Assembly (NCBI GenBank): GCA_011620145.1
Contig: WOZT01000299.1
Coordinates: forward strand, 1 to 8,916
Direction: 5' to 3'
From: Gammaproteobacteria bacterium
GTDB taxonomy: Bacteria > Pseudomonadota > Gammaproteobacteria > UBA5335
Length of the DNA: 8,916 nucleotides
Shown: positions 1 through 7,267 of the stretch, in pieces
Layout of the letters: each line of letters begins with the position of its first letter
Numbering within the stretch: the stretch's first letter is position 1
Position numbers and translations under genes: made by a program
Notes under the pieces: model-generated
What the model saw: only the letters and a program-made list of their open reading frames with translations
Told to the model about the DNA's origin: nothing
Database searches by the model: none

Positions 1-89
1 GCAGCGACGAACCGCGAGTCTGAACAGTGGAATGCCAGGGCGCTGACCCGCAGCGATTGCGGACGCCTGCTTTTTGATGGTGCTGTCAG

Positions 90-125
90 CGCACCAATTC
101 CGATAAAGCCTCTTTTTTTGGTGCG
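90..125. promoter_or_regulatory. Inverted repeat CGCACCAA / TTGGTGCG, possible NtrC-type half-sites
   Basis: CGCACCAA at 90-97 is perfectly complementary to TTGGTGCG at 118-125, with 20 bases between. A further GGTGC lies at 130-134 and a GGTGC at 79-83. Known NtrC sites are built of GCACC and GGTGC halves, but only a few bases apart, so the spacing here does not match a standard site. The position upstream of a nitrate transporter makes nitrogen control plausible. An alternative reading is a long-loop hairpin next to the T-run at 113-119. Confidence 0.3.
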
Positions 126-217
126 AAATGGTGCCCCGCTTGGGGTGCTGTGTTCCGCTGCGGCGCCCATTCCGGGCCGTTCCTTTTCGGATCCACTGGC
201 AAAACCATGGAGGCTGG

Positions 218-286
218 ATGGATTCCTCTGTTGGAATCCATAATTAAAACAAGGCATTAAATCGGTTGCCACGCCGGGAAGGGCGT
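218..286 (+). promoter_or_regulatory. Two leader hairpins with hexaloops, possible attenuation leader
   Basis: Hairpin 1 has a perfect nine-base stem, ATGGATTCC (218-226) with GGAATCCAT (233-241), and the six-base loop TCTGTT. Hairpin 2 has a five-base stem, ACGCC (271-275) with GGCGT (282-286), and the six-base loop GGGAAG. Paired hexaloop hairpins upstream of nitrate-assimilation genes are the known target of ANTAR antiterminators (NasR, NasT). The expected A at loop position 1 and G at position 4 are only partly met: hairpin 1 has G4 but not A1, hairpin 2 has neither. A weak terminator-like GGCG...CGCC stem followed by CTTTT lies at 343-362. Confidence 0.3.
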
Positions 287-410
287 CGTGAAAAAATGGC
301 TGGCGCCTGTTTGAGCCATGGTGGGGCAGGGGCTTTCCGGATGGCGCGAGTTACGCCCTTTTCTGGCGCAGATCTTGCTGGTCGCCCTGCAGTCATATCG
401 CACGCGCCCC

Positions 411-414
411 GGAG
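411..414 (+). promoter_or_regulatory. Ribosome binding site GGAG fixing the transporter start
   Basis: GGAG is followed after five bases by the ATG at 420. This supports 420 over the in-frame ATG at 318, which has no Shine-Dalgarno sequence and would add 34 residues that look like translated leader. Confidence 0.7.
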
Positions 415-419
415 TTTCC

Positions 420-1886
420 ATGTCCGAAAAACTCAATTTGCTGTCCTTCAAGGGCAATATGCGCATCCTGCACCTGAGCTGGATCGCCTTTTTCATCTCC
501 TTCGCGGTCTGGTTCAACCATGCGCCGCTGATGTCCACCCTGCGCCAGAATTTCGGACTGACGGATCAGGAGGTCGGCATCCTGCTGATCCTGAACGTGG
601 CGCTGACCATTCCGGCGCGCATCCTGGTCGGCATGCTGGTGGATCGCTTCGGCCCGCGACGGATGTTTACCCTGATTCTGGTCAGTGCCGGACTGGTCTG
701 CTTTTCCTTCGCGCTTGCCCAGAACTTCACGCAACTGGCCGTGACCCGCTTTCTGCTCGGCTTCGTCGGTGCGGGCTTCGTGGTAGGCATTCGCATGATC
801 GGCGAGTGGTTTCCTGCTCGCCAGACCGGCATCGCCCAGGGCATCTATGGCGGCTGGGGCAATTTCGGCTCGGCGGCCTCGGCCATGCTGCTGCCCGCGC
901 TGGCGCTGTGGTATGGCGGCGCAAATGGCTGGCGATTCGCCATTGCGGCCACCGGCGTGGTGGCCATCGGCTATGGTCTGTTCTATTACCGATCGGTGGA
1001 AGACACCCCCAAGGGCTCGACCTACTTCAAGCCCAAGAAGATGGGCGCCATGGAAGTCACCAGTCGGAGCGATCTGTTGCTCTATCTGCTGATGAGTCTG
1101 CCTATTTATGGCGCATTGGGTTTGCTCGCCTGGAAGCTGTCGCCGCTGGGCCTCAACTGGTTCGGCATGCCGTTGACCCTCGCCCTTTATGCCGGCATCG
1201 CCGCAATCTATGCCTACCAGGCGTGGCACATCTATCTGGTCAATCGCGAAATACTTTCCAAGCCGGTGCCGGAGCTGTTCCGCTACCGTTTCCGCCAGGT
1301 GGCGATTCTGGATCTGGCCTATCTGGTGACCTTTGGCTCTGAACTGGCACTGGTCTCGATGCTGCCACTGTTTTATCTCGATCAGTTTCACCTCTCGCCG
1401 GTGATGGCGGGCATTCTGGCGGGGATTTATCCGGTGATGAATCTGATTGCACGGCCGGCGGGCGGCATCCTGAGCGATCGCATCGGTCGCCGCCGCAGCC
1501 TGCTGTTGCTGTTCACCGGCATCACCGGCAGCTTCCTGCTGTTGGGGCAGGTAACACCGGAGTGGCCGGTGGCGCTGGTGGTGGCCAACACCCTGCTGTG
1601 TGGCCTGTTCGCCAAGGGCGGCTCCGGGGCCGTGTTCGCCATGGTGCCGTTGATCCAGCGCCGCATGACCGGCCAGATTGCGGGCATGGCGGGGGCCTAC
1701 GGCAACGTCGGCGGGCTGGTGTTCCTGACGGTGCTGTCCTTCGTCTCGCCGCAGGTCTTCTTCCTGGTCATCGGCGGCGCGGCGCTGGTTGTGCTGGCGC
1801 TGGTGGCGCTGCTGCTGCTCGAACCACGCGGAGAGACGGCGGAAATCCTGCCCGATGGCACCGTGCAACTGATCAAGGTGGGCTGA
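420..1886 (+). CDS. narK: NarK/NasA-type nitrate/nitrite transporter (MFS), 14-helix form
   Basis: This 488-residue inner-membrane protein of the nitrate/nitrite porter family moves nitrate, or exchanges nitrate and nitrite, across the cytoplasmic membrane. Both halves carry the family's nitrate signature: GGWGNFGS at residues 144-151 and GAYGNVGG at 426-432. An Arg in helix 2 (R67, in PARILVG) matches the known substrate-binding position, and MFS loop motifs appear as DRFGPRR (75-81) and DRIGRRR (353-359). I count helices near 18-36, 52-73, 83-101, 106-128, 142-163, 170-189, then two extra ones near 219-238 and 250-272, then six more from 296 to 467. It is longer than the usual 400-460 residues because of that central insertion. 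A kinase/phosphatase gene follows after 56 bases, probably in the same operon. Direction of transport, and hence narK versus nasA as the name, cannot be told from sequence. Confidence 0.93.
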   Translation: MSEKLNLLSFKGNMRILHLSWIAFFISFAVWFNHAPLMSTLRQNFGLTDQEVGILLILNVALTIPARILVGMLVDRFGPRRMFTLILVSAGLVCFSFALAQNFTQLAVTRFLLGFVGAGFVVGIRMIGEWFPARQTGIAQGIYGGWGNFGSAASAMLLPALALWYGGANGWRFAIAATGVVAIGYGLFYYRSVEDTPKGSTYFKPKKMGAMEVTSRSDLLLYLLMSLPIYGALGLLAWKLSPLGLNWFGMPLTLALYAGIAAIYAYQAWHIYLVNREILSKPVPELFRYRFRQVAILDLAYLVTFGSELALVSMLPLFYLDQFHLSPVMAGILAGIYPVMNLIARPAGGILSDRIGRRRSLLLLFTGITGSFLLLGQVTPEWPVALVVANTLLCGLFAKGGSGAVFAMVPLIQRRMTGQIAGMAGAYGNVGGLVFLTVLSFVSPQVFFLVIGGAALVVLALVALLLLEPRGETAEILPDGTVQLIKVG

Positions 1887-1942
1887 GCAGGCGTGGCAAT
1901 GAATTCTGGAAGCCTGCTGCGCCTGCCAGGACCCATCCGGGC

Positions 1943-3655
1943 ATGAGCGCGACGACCAGGGATTTGGTATCGATTGGCCAGTATTCAGATCGTGGGGTGA
2001 AGACCGAGAACCAGGACAGCTATGGCGTGCTGGTGCCCGAGTCGCCCCTGCTGGAGAGCAAGGGCATCGTCGCGGTCATGGCCGATGGGGTCAGCGGCAG
2101 CGAGGCCGGGCGCATCGCCAGCGAGACCACGGTCAAGAGCCTGTTGCACGATTACGCCTGCACCGCCGAATCCTGGACGGTGAAGACTTCGGTGGAGAAG
2201 GTGTTGCAGGCGACCAACCGCTGGCTCTGCGGCCAGGGTGGCGGGAGTCTGCGCCGCAGTTGCGCCACCACCTTGAGCGCCCTGGTGGTCAAGTCCGCCA
2301 CGGCACATCTTTTCCATGTCGGCGATACCCGCATCTACCGCCTGCGCGGCAGCGAACTCACCCAACTGACCCAGGACCACCGCATCTGGCTGTCGGAGGA
2401 GAAAAACTTCCTGACTCGGGCACTCGGCATCGACCTGCATCTGGACATCGATTACCGTCATTTTCCGGTCGAGGTGGGCGATACCTTCATTTTCACGACC
2501 GACGGCGTCCACGAATATGTCAGCGAACAGGCGCTCATCAATCAGGTCCTGACCCATGCCGCTCATCTGGATCGGGCGGCCCGGGAAATTGCCACCGCCG
2601 CCCTGCGCGCGGGTAGCCCGGACAATGTGAGCTGCCAGATGGTCCGCTTCGATCACCTGCCGCAGCTCGACGCACGGGCGTGGCTGGACCGCCTGACTGA
2701 AAAGCCCTTTCCGCCCGATCTTGAGCCGGGAATGCGGCTGGATGGTTACCGGATCGTGCGCGGACTCCATGCCAGCGCGCGCAGTCAGGTCTATCTGGCG
2801 GTGGATGAGGAAAGTGGGGCCTCGGTGGTGATCAAGACCCCCTCGGTCAACTACCAGGACGATGCGGTTTATCTCGATCTCTTCAGTCACGAGGAATGGG
2901 TGGGCAAGCGCCTGCACAGTCCCCATGTGCTGCAGATGATCGAGCCCGTCCGGCCGCGGCAATTCCTGTACAGCGTGTCCGAATATGTCGACGGCCAGAC
3001 CCTGCGGCACTGGATGCACGAACATCCCCAGGCGGATCTGCAGGTGGTGCGCGACCTGGTCGGGCAGATCGCCCGTGGCCTGATGGCCTTTCACCGGCTC
3101 GAAATGATTCACCAGGATCTCAAGCCGGAGAACCTGATCATCGACCGCCAGGGCACGGTGAAGATCATCGATTTCGGTTCCACCAAGATCGCCGGGGTGG
3201 AGGAAATTGCCACGCCGATCCAGCGCCTGACCTTGCTCGGTACCCGCCACTACACCGCCCCCGAGTACCTGCTGGGCGAGCCGTGCAGCGCCCGTTCCGA
3301 TCTCTTTTCCCTGGCGGTGATCACCTATGAGCTGCTGACCGGCCACCTGCCCTTCGGCGAGCGCTATGACGAAACCACGATCCGCCGCCTCCAATACACC
3401 TCGGCGCGCCAGTGGGCGCCCGATCTGCCGCTGTGGGTCGACTGGGCGCTGGAAAAAGCGCTGCGGCGCAACGCCGCCCAGCGTCAGGAGGAGCTGTCCG
3501 AATTCCTCCACGACCTGGCCGAACCCAATCCCGCATTCCTGAGCGCCCGCCGGCCACCGCTGCTGACGCGCGCCCCGGTCGACACCTGGCGCGCCCTCTT
3601 TATCGCCAGCCTGCTGGTGAATCTGGTGCTCTTGTTTCTGCTCAGCCGGGTGTAG
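1943..3655 (+). CDS. Membrane-anchored PP2C phosphatase / Ser-Thr protein kinase fusion
   Basis: This 570-residue protein carries two opposing signalling domains. The N-terminal PP2C domain (about 8-237) retains its metal-binding acidic residues: D25 in ENQD, D48 in ADGVSG, D187 in TTDGVHE and D227 in PDNVS, plus GDTRIYR at 127-133. The kinase domain (about 266-525) has the ATP lysine K298 in VIKTP, the catalytic loop HQDLKPEN (390-397, D392 and N397), DFG at 410-412 and APE at 439-441. The glycine-rich loop (about 272-284) lacks most glycines, and HRD is replaced by HQD. A single hydrophobic helix at 551-569 ends the protein, so both domains should face the cytoplasm. The ATG at 1943 has a weak ribosome site but sits just before the conserved domain start. 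It lies 56 bases after the nitrate transporter; a similar fusion sits beside nasA and nirB in Pseudomonas. Its substrate is unknown, and a role in nitrate assimilation is inferred from position only. Confidence 0.93.
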   Translation: MSATTRDLVSIGQYSDRGVKTENQDSYGVLVPESPLLESKGIVAVMADGVSGSEAGRIASETTVKSLLHDYACTAESWTVKTSVEKVLQATNRWLCGQGGGSLRRSCATTLSALVVKSATAHLFHVGDTRIYRLRGSELTQLTQDHRIWLSEEKNFLTRALGIDLHLDIDYRHFPVEVGDTFIFTTDGVHEYVSEQALINQVLTHAAHLDRAAREIATAALRAGSPDNVSCQMVRFDHLPQLDARAWLDRLTEKPFPPDLEPGMRLDGYRIVRGLHASARSQVYLAVDEESGASVVIKTPSVNYQDDAVYLDLFSHEEWVGKRLHSPHVLQMIEPVRPRQFLYSVSEYVDGQTLRHWMHEHPQADLQVVRDLVGQIARGLMAFHRLEMIHQDLKPENLIIDRQGTVKIIDFGSTKIAGVEEIATPIQRLTLLGTRHYTAPEYLLGEPCSARSDLFSLAVITYELLTGHLPFGERYDETTIRRLQYTSARQWAPDLPLWVDWALEKALRRNAAQRQEELSEFLHDLAEPNPAFLSARRPPLLTRAPVDTWRALFIASLLVNLVLLFLLSRV

Positions 3656-3975
3656 GCAGGCTGGATTGACATCGATGCGGCGAGCCGGGGAATACCACGG
3701 CGGACGTACTCTCTACGGAGCGATTGCCTGGCTCGCTTGCTAATCAGTGGCTGGCCGCGACAACAACGCGAAAATGAAGCCTGCGATCTGAATTTCATCA
3801 GGTTTTGGGCTGCCATCGAATCGCCATGGCAAAAGCGGCTAATCGGTGTATGTTTCCAGGGAGTGCAGAGGCGCATCGTGCGGTAATAGGTCCGGTGAGG
3901 GCGACCGTGAGCGACGGCGGGTGTGCGGCTGAGAGGGGTTTGATCGACGGCGACTATCCATAGGAGAAAGCAGCG
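3656..3975. other. 320-base intergenic region before the GH13 gene
   Basis: No strong terminator closes the kinase operon: the best stem, AGCGA/TCGCT at 3719-3737 with a nine-base loop, lacks a T-run. An AAGCCTG...CAGGTTT stem (3777-3805) with a 15-base loop is also weak. A perfect TTGACA occurs at 3666-3671 but has no good -10 partner. A better-spaced promoter candidate lies at 3826-3854. A 45-codon open frame (3826-3963) ends inside the ribosome site of the next gene but has no ribosome site of its own. Confidence 0.5.
3826..3854 (+). promoter_or_regulatory. Candidate sigma-70 promoter for the GH13 gene
   Basis: ATGGCA (3826-3831) and TATGTT (3849-3854) each match four of six consensus bases and are 17 bases apart. 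The start of transcription would fall near 3861, giving a leader of about 115 bases. It is a modest match that could occur by chance. Confidence 0.25.
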
Positions 3976-5928
3976 ATGATCGACAACACGACCCACGACC
4001 AACTGGAACGCAGCCTCGGGGACATCGACTGGACGGCGTATAGGCGGCCTGCCTACACCCCATCACCCATTGCCTGGGAAGATCAGGTGCTCTATTTCCT
4101 GATGCTGGACCGCTACTCTGACGGCAAGGAAACCGGTTTTAGCAACAACGCGGGCGCTCCTGTGACCACGGGCGCCACGCCGCTATTCAAGTTTTCCACC
4201 GATGCCTACACTGCGACCCGCGCGGCATGGGCGGAGGCGGGGGACGAATGGCTGGGCGGGACGCTGAAAGGCTTGGAGAGCAAGGTCGGCTATCTGAAAC
4301 GCCTGGGCATCACGACGATCTGGATCAGCCCGGTGTTCAAACAGGTGGAATCCGACACCCATTCCTACCACGGCTATGGCATCCAGAACTTCCTGGACGT
4401 GGACCCGCATTTCGGCACCCGCCAGGACCTCATCGATCTGGTGAACATCGCCCATGCCCACGATATTCGCGTCATCCTGGACATCATCCTCAACCATGTG
4501 GGCGACGTGTTTGGCTATCAATACAATCCGAACCGCTATCCCGCCAAGGACGACCACGGCAATACCCGCTTGGATCCGCAGGGCAACATCATCATGGATC
4601 CGCGCTGGGACGGCGCGACCTATCCGGTCGCAGGCTGGCGCAATGCCTTCGACGAGGCCAACATCTCCTTCGCTCCCATCGACCCCGCCATCCATCCCCA
4701 TGCCTGGCCCAACGATGCCGTCTGGCCGATGGAACTCCAGCAGCCCTCGAACTTCACTACCGAGGGCCGCATCAGCAGTTGGGACTATGACCCGGAGTTC
4801 GTCGAAGGCGATTTTGTCACCTTGAAGGATGTTCACCATGGCCGCCACGCCCTGGACGCGAATCAGCAGCGCATCGTCGACGCTTTCTATCCCTCGCCTG
4901 CTTTGGACGTCTTATGTGAGGCTTACAAGTTCTGGATCACCCTGGCCGACATCGACGGCTTTCGCATTGACACGGTCAAGCACATGGAACCGGGCGCGAC
5001 ACGCTACTTCGTCTCGGTGATCAAGGAATTCGCCCAGACTCTCGGCAAGGAGAACTTCTTCCTGGTCGGTGAGATCACCGGCGGGCGCGACCGGGCCTTC
5101 AACACCCTGGAATTGACCGGCCTGGATGCGGCGCTCGGCATCGACGACATCCCCGACAAGCTCGATTATTTGGCCAAGGGCTATCGGGAACCAGCAGATT
5201 ATTTCGGCCTGTTCCGCAATTCCGCCCTGGAGCGCAAGTCCTCCCATGTCTGGTTCGGCAAGCATGTGGTGACACTGTTTGATGATCACGATCAGGTGCG
5301 CAAGGGCAACAGCAAAGCCCGTTTCTGCGGCGACAAGGTCAACAACGGCTACTCGCACCTGAAGGCCGTGCTGGGCCTGAATCTGTGCTCCATGGGCATT
5401 CCCTGCCTCTACTACGGCACCGAGCAGGGCTTCGACGGGGCAGGCGATAACGATCGTTACCTGCGCGAATGCATGTTCGGCGGCGCTTTCGGCTCTCTGC
5501 AAAGCACGGGTCGGCATTTCTTCGATGAAAACCATGAAATCTACCGCTGCATCGCCGATGTCACGGCTCTGCGCAGCCGGCATCTGGCCCTGCGTCGGGG
5601 ACGGCAGTATCTGCGGGAGATTTCCGAATCGGGAGAGCCGGGCAGCTTCGGTCTGCCGCACAGGATCGGCGACCGGATTCGCGCCGTGGTGCCGTGGTCG
5701 CGCCTGTTCGACAGCCGGGAAATCCTGCTGGCCATCAACACCGATGCAGACAGCAAACGGGAAGCCTGGGTAACAATCGACGCAAGCCTGCATGCTGAAG
5801 CAGGGGCGCTGACCTGCCTCTACTCGACCGATGCGGTGCAGCTTGGCGCTACGACAGCCATCGAGGCGCGCAACGGCCGTGCGATACGGATTGCTGTTCC
5901 GGCGGGGGGATTCGTGGCCTATGGCTAA
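3976..5928 (+). CDS. GH13 alpha-amylase family glycoside hydrolase, cytoplasmic
   Basis: This 650-residue enzyme should act on alpha-glucosidic bonds of starch, glycogen or malto-oligosaccharides by the retaining mechanism; hydrolysis versus transglycosylation cannot be decided. The four GH13 regions are intact: DIILNH at 169-174; GFRIDTVKH at 328-336 with nucleophile D332 and R330; FLVGE at 362-366 with acid/base E366; and FDDHDQ at 435-440 with H438 and D439. Region I and region II are about 155 residues apart, so domain B is large. A beta-rich C-terminal domain spans about 565-650. There is no signal peptide, which points to intracellular glucan turnover. The start is supported by GGAGAA at 3963-3968, seven bases before ATG. 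No glycogen or trehalose gene adjoins it, so the exact substrate is open. Confidence 0.93.
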   Translation: MIDNTTHDQLERSLGDIDWTAYRRPAYTPSPIAWEDQVLYFLMLDRYSDGKETGFSNNAGAPVTTGATPLFKFSTDAYTATRAAWAEAGDEWLGGTLKGLESKVGYLKRLGITTIWISPVFKQVESDTHSYHGYGIQNFLDVDPHFGTRQDLIDLVNIAHAHDIRVILDIILNHVGDVFGYQYNPNRYPAKDDHGNTRLDPQGNIIMDPRWDGATYPVAGWRNAFDEANISFAPIDPAIHPHAWPNDAVWPMELQQPSNFTTEGRISSWDYDPEFVEGDFVTLKDVHHGRHALDANQQRIVDAFYPSPALDVLCEAYKFWITLADIDGFRIDTVKHMEPGATRYFVSVIKEFAQTLGKENFFLVGEITGGRDRAFNTLELTGLDAALGIDDIPDKLDYLAKGYREPADYFGLFRNSALERKSSHVWFGKHVVTLFDDHDQVRKGNSKARFCGDKVNNGYSHLKAVLGLNLCSMGIPCLYYGTEQGFDGAGDNDRYLRECMFGGAFGSLQSTGRHFFDENHEIYRCIADVTALRSRHLALRRGRQYLREISESGEPGSFGLPHRIGDRIRAVVPWSRLFDSREILLAINTDADSKREAWVTIDASLHAEAGALTCLYSTDAVQLGATTAIEARNGRAIRIAVPAGGFVAYG

Positions 5929-5948
5929 TTGCGGGGCTGTTTCCGCGT

Positions 5949-5981
5949 CATCAAACCGGCTGTCATCGAGCCGGTTTGATG
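5949..5981. terminator. Strong hairpin after the GH13 gene, probable bidirectional terminator
   Basis: CATCAAACCGGCT (5949-5961) pairs perfectly over 13 bases with AGCCGGTTTGATG (5969-5981) around the loop GTCATCG. It begins 20 bases after the GH13 stop, between two convergent genes. There is no T-run beyond the stem on either strand, only the TTT/AAA within it, so it may work with Rho, act as a transcript-end stabiliser, or be a weak intrinsic terminator. Confidence 0.65.
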
Positions 5982-6008
5982 GGTGGGAATAAATGCCATC
6001 CACGCTCC

Positions 6009-6042
6009 GGCACAGCGATCCCGTTAAGCGGGCCGCTGTGCC
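6009..6042. terminator. Second hairpin, downstream of the reductase gene
   Basis: GGCACAGCG (6009-6017) pairs with CGCTGTGCC (6034-6042), and an inner CCCG/CGGG stem (6020-6023 with 6029-6032) closes on the loop TTAAG, leaving a small bulge. It lies 10 bases beyond the reductase stop on the minus strand, the usual place for a terminator. It too lacks a T-run. Confidence 0.55.
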
Positions 6043-6052
6043 CAAGCTTGAT

Positions 6053-7171
6053 TCAGCCGTTTTCGCCCACGTGTGGGGTGTTGTTGGCGACCTGGGCCTT
6101 GGCCAAGTGGCTCTTGTCCAGGAATTTGTCAAAGTGGATGTGGTCAGCGGAGATGCCGGCCTGTTTCAGGACCTCGATGGCGGCATCCAGCATGGGCGGC
6201 GGGCCGCACATATAGGCATGGCAGGTGGCGAGATCCGCGACTTCGCGGCTGAGGAACTCGGTGACGAGGCCGCGCGGCCCGGTCCAGTCGCTGTCCTCGG
6301 GTTCATTGGAGAGCACCGGGATGAAGCGGAATTTTCCCTTCCACTGAGCCGCGATCTGGGCCATGTCGTCCTGGCAATACAGGTCTTTCTGGGTGCGCGC
6401 GCCGAACAGGTAGGTGCAATCGCGCTGTGCCCCGTCGGCCACCGCCTGCTCCAGCAGGGCCTTGATGGGCGCCATGCCGCTACCACCGGCCACGCAGACC
6501 ATGGGCGCCGCGCCCGAACGCAAGCGGAAATCGCCAAAGGGACCGCGCAGTTCCACCCGCGCCCCGAGGCGATCGGCCTGGTGCAGCCATTCGGTGAAAC
6601 TGCCGCCGGGCACTTTGCGGATGTGGAACACAGCGAGATTGGCACGCTGGGGATCGGGGCGAGCCGCAAACGAATAGGAGCGAAACTCCTCCAGCACCCC
6701 AGGGACCCGCATGTCGGCGTATTCGCCGGCGGTGTATTCCATGGGGCCATCCATCTCGATACTGATTTCCAGGATGTCGTGGGTCAGCGGCCGCAGCGCC
6801 TTGATCACGCCTTGGCGGGTCACCAGCTTGTGCACCGAGGCCTGGGCTTCGGCGGAGAGATCCAGGCCGTCGACCCGGAAGCGGACATCGGAGCGGGGCT
6901 GGCACTGGCAGGAGAGGATGTAGTTGGCGCGTAGCTCTTCCTGGCTCAGCAGATAGGTCTTGTCGGTGAATTCCTTCACCTTGCCTTCCAGCAACTGCAC
7001 CTTGCAGGTGCCGCAACCGCCGACCCGGCAGCTATAGGGAATCGGGATCCCATCGCGCAGGGCGGCCGAGAGGAGAAAGGTTTTCTCGTCGCATTCAATG
7101 GGTTTGGCCACGCCCTCGATGTGGACCATATGCGGACCGGTCTTTTTCTTGCCGAACAGCTTGCCGAACAT
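6053..7171 (-). CDS. [2Fe-2S]/FAD NAD(P)H-dependent reductase (oxygenase reductase type)
   Basis: This 372-residue protein passes electrons from NAD(P)H through FAD to a [2Fe-2S] cluster and on to a partner such as an oxygenase or dehydratase. The plant-type ferredoxin domain comes first (about 14-100), with cluster ligands C48, C53, C56 and C88 in the pattern CX4CX2C...C. The FAD-binding barrel follows, with RSYSFA at 164-169, then the nucleotide domain with GGSGMAPI at 229-236 and CGPPPM at 322-327. This order matches reductases of soluble di-iron monooxygenases and the CDP-6-deoxy-glucoseen reductase group. A basic, amphipathic start (KLFGKKK) and a tail of about 20 residues flank the domains. 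AGGAAGAG lies four bases upstream of the ATG. No oxygenase gene is present in view, so the partner is unknown. A TetR gene lies upstream on the same strand. Confidence 0.92.
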   Translation of the reverse strand: MFGKLFGKKKTGPHMVHIEGVAKPIECDEKTFLLSAALRDGIPIPYSCRVGGCGTCKVQLLEGKVKEFTDKTYLLSQEELRANYILSCQCQPRSDVRFRVDGLDLSAEAQASVHKLVTRQGVIKALRPLTHDILEISIEMDGPMEYTAGEYADMRVPGVLEEFRSYSFAARPDPQRANLAVFHIRKVPGGSFTEWLHQADRLGARVELRGPFGDFRLRSGAAPMVCVAGGSGMAPIKALLEQAVADGAQRDCTYLFGARTQKDLYCQDDMAQIAAQWKGKFRFIPVLSNEPEDSDWTGPRGLVTEFLSREVADLATCHAYMCGPPPMLDAAIEVLKQAGISADHIHFDKFLDKSHLAKAQVANNTPHVGENG

Positions 7172-7189
7172 GTCTCTTCCTGTCAGACG

Positions 7190-7204
7190 GGACCCGACGG
7201 GTCC
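7190..7204. promoter_or_regulatory. Palindrome GGACCC-GAC-GGGTCC in the reductase leader
   Basis: A perfect six-base inverted repeat with a three-base centre lies eight bases upstream of the reductase ribosome site. It could be an operator for the adjacent TetR protein, whose family binds short palindromes, or an RNA hairpin in the leader affecting translation. Nothing in the sequence decides between these. Confidence 0.35.
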
Positions 7205-7267
7205 GATGAGTGGTTATGCGACGGGCGGGCAGACCGAGGGCCAAGGTGAGCGCCAAACCGGCCCCTG

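Larger units (their letters stand above)
1..419. other. Non-coding upstream and leader region of the nitrate transporter gene
   Basis: No convincing gene is seen here. One forward frame stays open from base 1 to the TAA at 241-243, but it has no evident start, resembles no protein I recognise, and its third-position GC falls off after about base 65. Another forward frame closes at 21-23, so the first bases could be the end of an upstream gene. The region holds a T-run at 113-119, repeated GGTGC/GCACC elements between 79 and 148, and hairpins at 218-241, 271-286 and 296-319. It is best read as promoter plus a long untranslated leader for the transporter starting at 420. No convincing -35/-10 pair was found. 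Confidence 0.55.

Noticed and set aside
197..211. Sigma-54 promoter TGGCAA-N5-TGGA
   Set aside because: The -12 element lacks the essential GC dinucleotide at the required spacing.
1..243. Forward frame open from base 1 to TAA at 241-243, as the 3' end of a gene
   Set aside because: The translation resembles nothing I recognise, third-position GC declines after about base 65, and the stretch overlaps a T-run and repeats typical of a control region.
318..419. N-terminal extension of the transporter from the ATG at 318
   Set aside because: It has no ribosome site, reads like translated leader, and GGAG at 411-414 supports 420.
393..1868. Long minus-strand open frame opposite the transporter
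   Set aside because: It is rich in Gln, His and Arg with no domain, as expected of an antisense shadow of a GC-rich gene.
1985..3511. Long minus-strand open frame opposite the kinase/phosphatase
   Set aside because: The forward frame has all PP2C and kinase motifs; the reverse translation has no recognisable domain.
3666..3695. Promoter from the perfect TTGACA at 3666-3671
   Set aside because: At 17-18 bases spacing the -10 (GAATAC) matches only two of six consensus bases.
4912..6132. Minus-strand open frame across the GH13 3' end and the convergent junction
   Set aside because: It runs over two strong hairpins and opposite conserved GH13 motifs with no domain of its own.
5993..6934. Plus-strand open frame opposite the reductase
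   Set aside because: The minus strand carries the complete cluster, FAD and nucleotide motifs and a good ribosome site.
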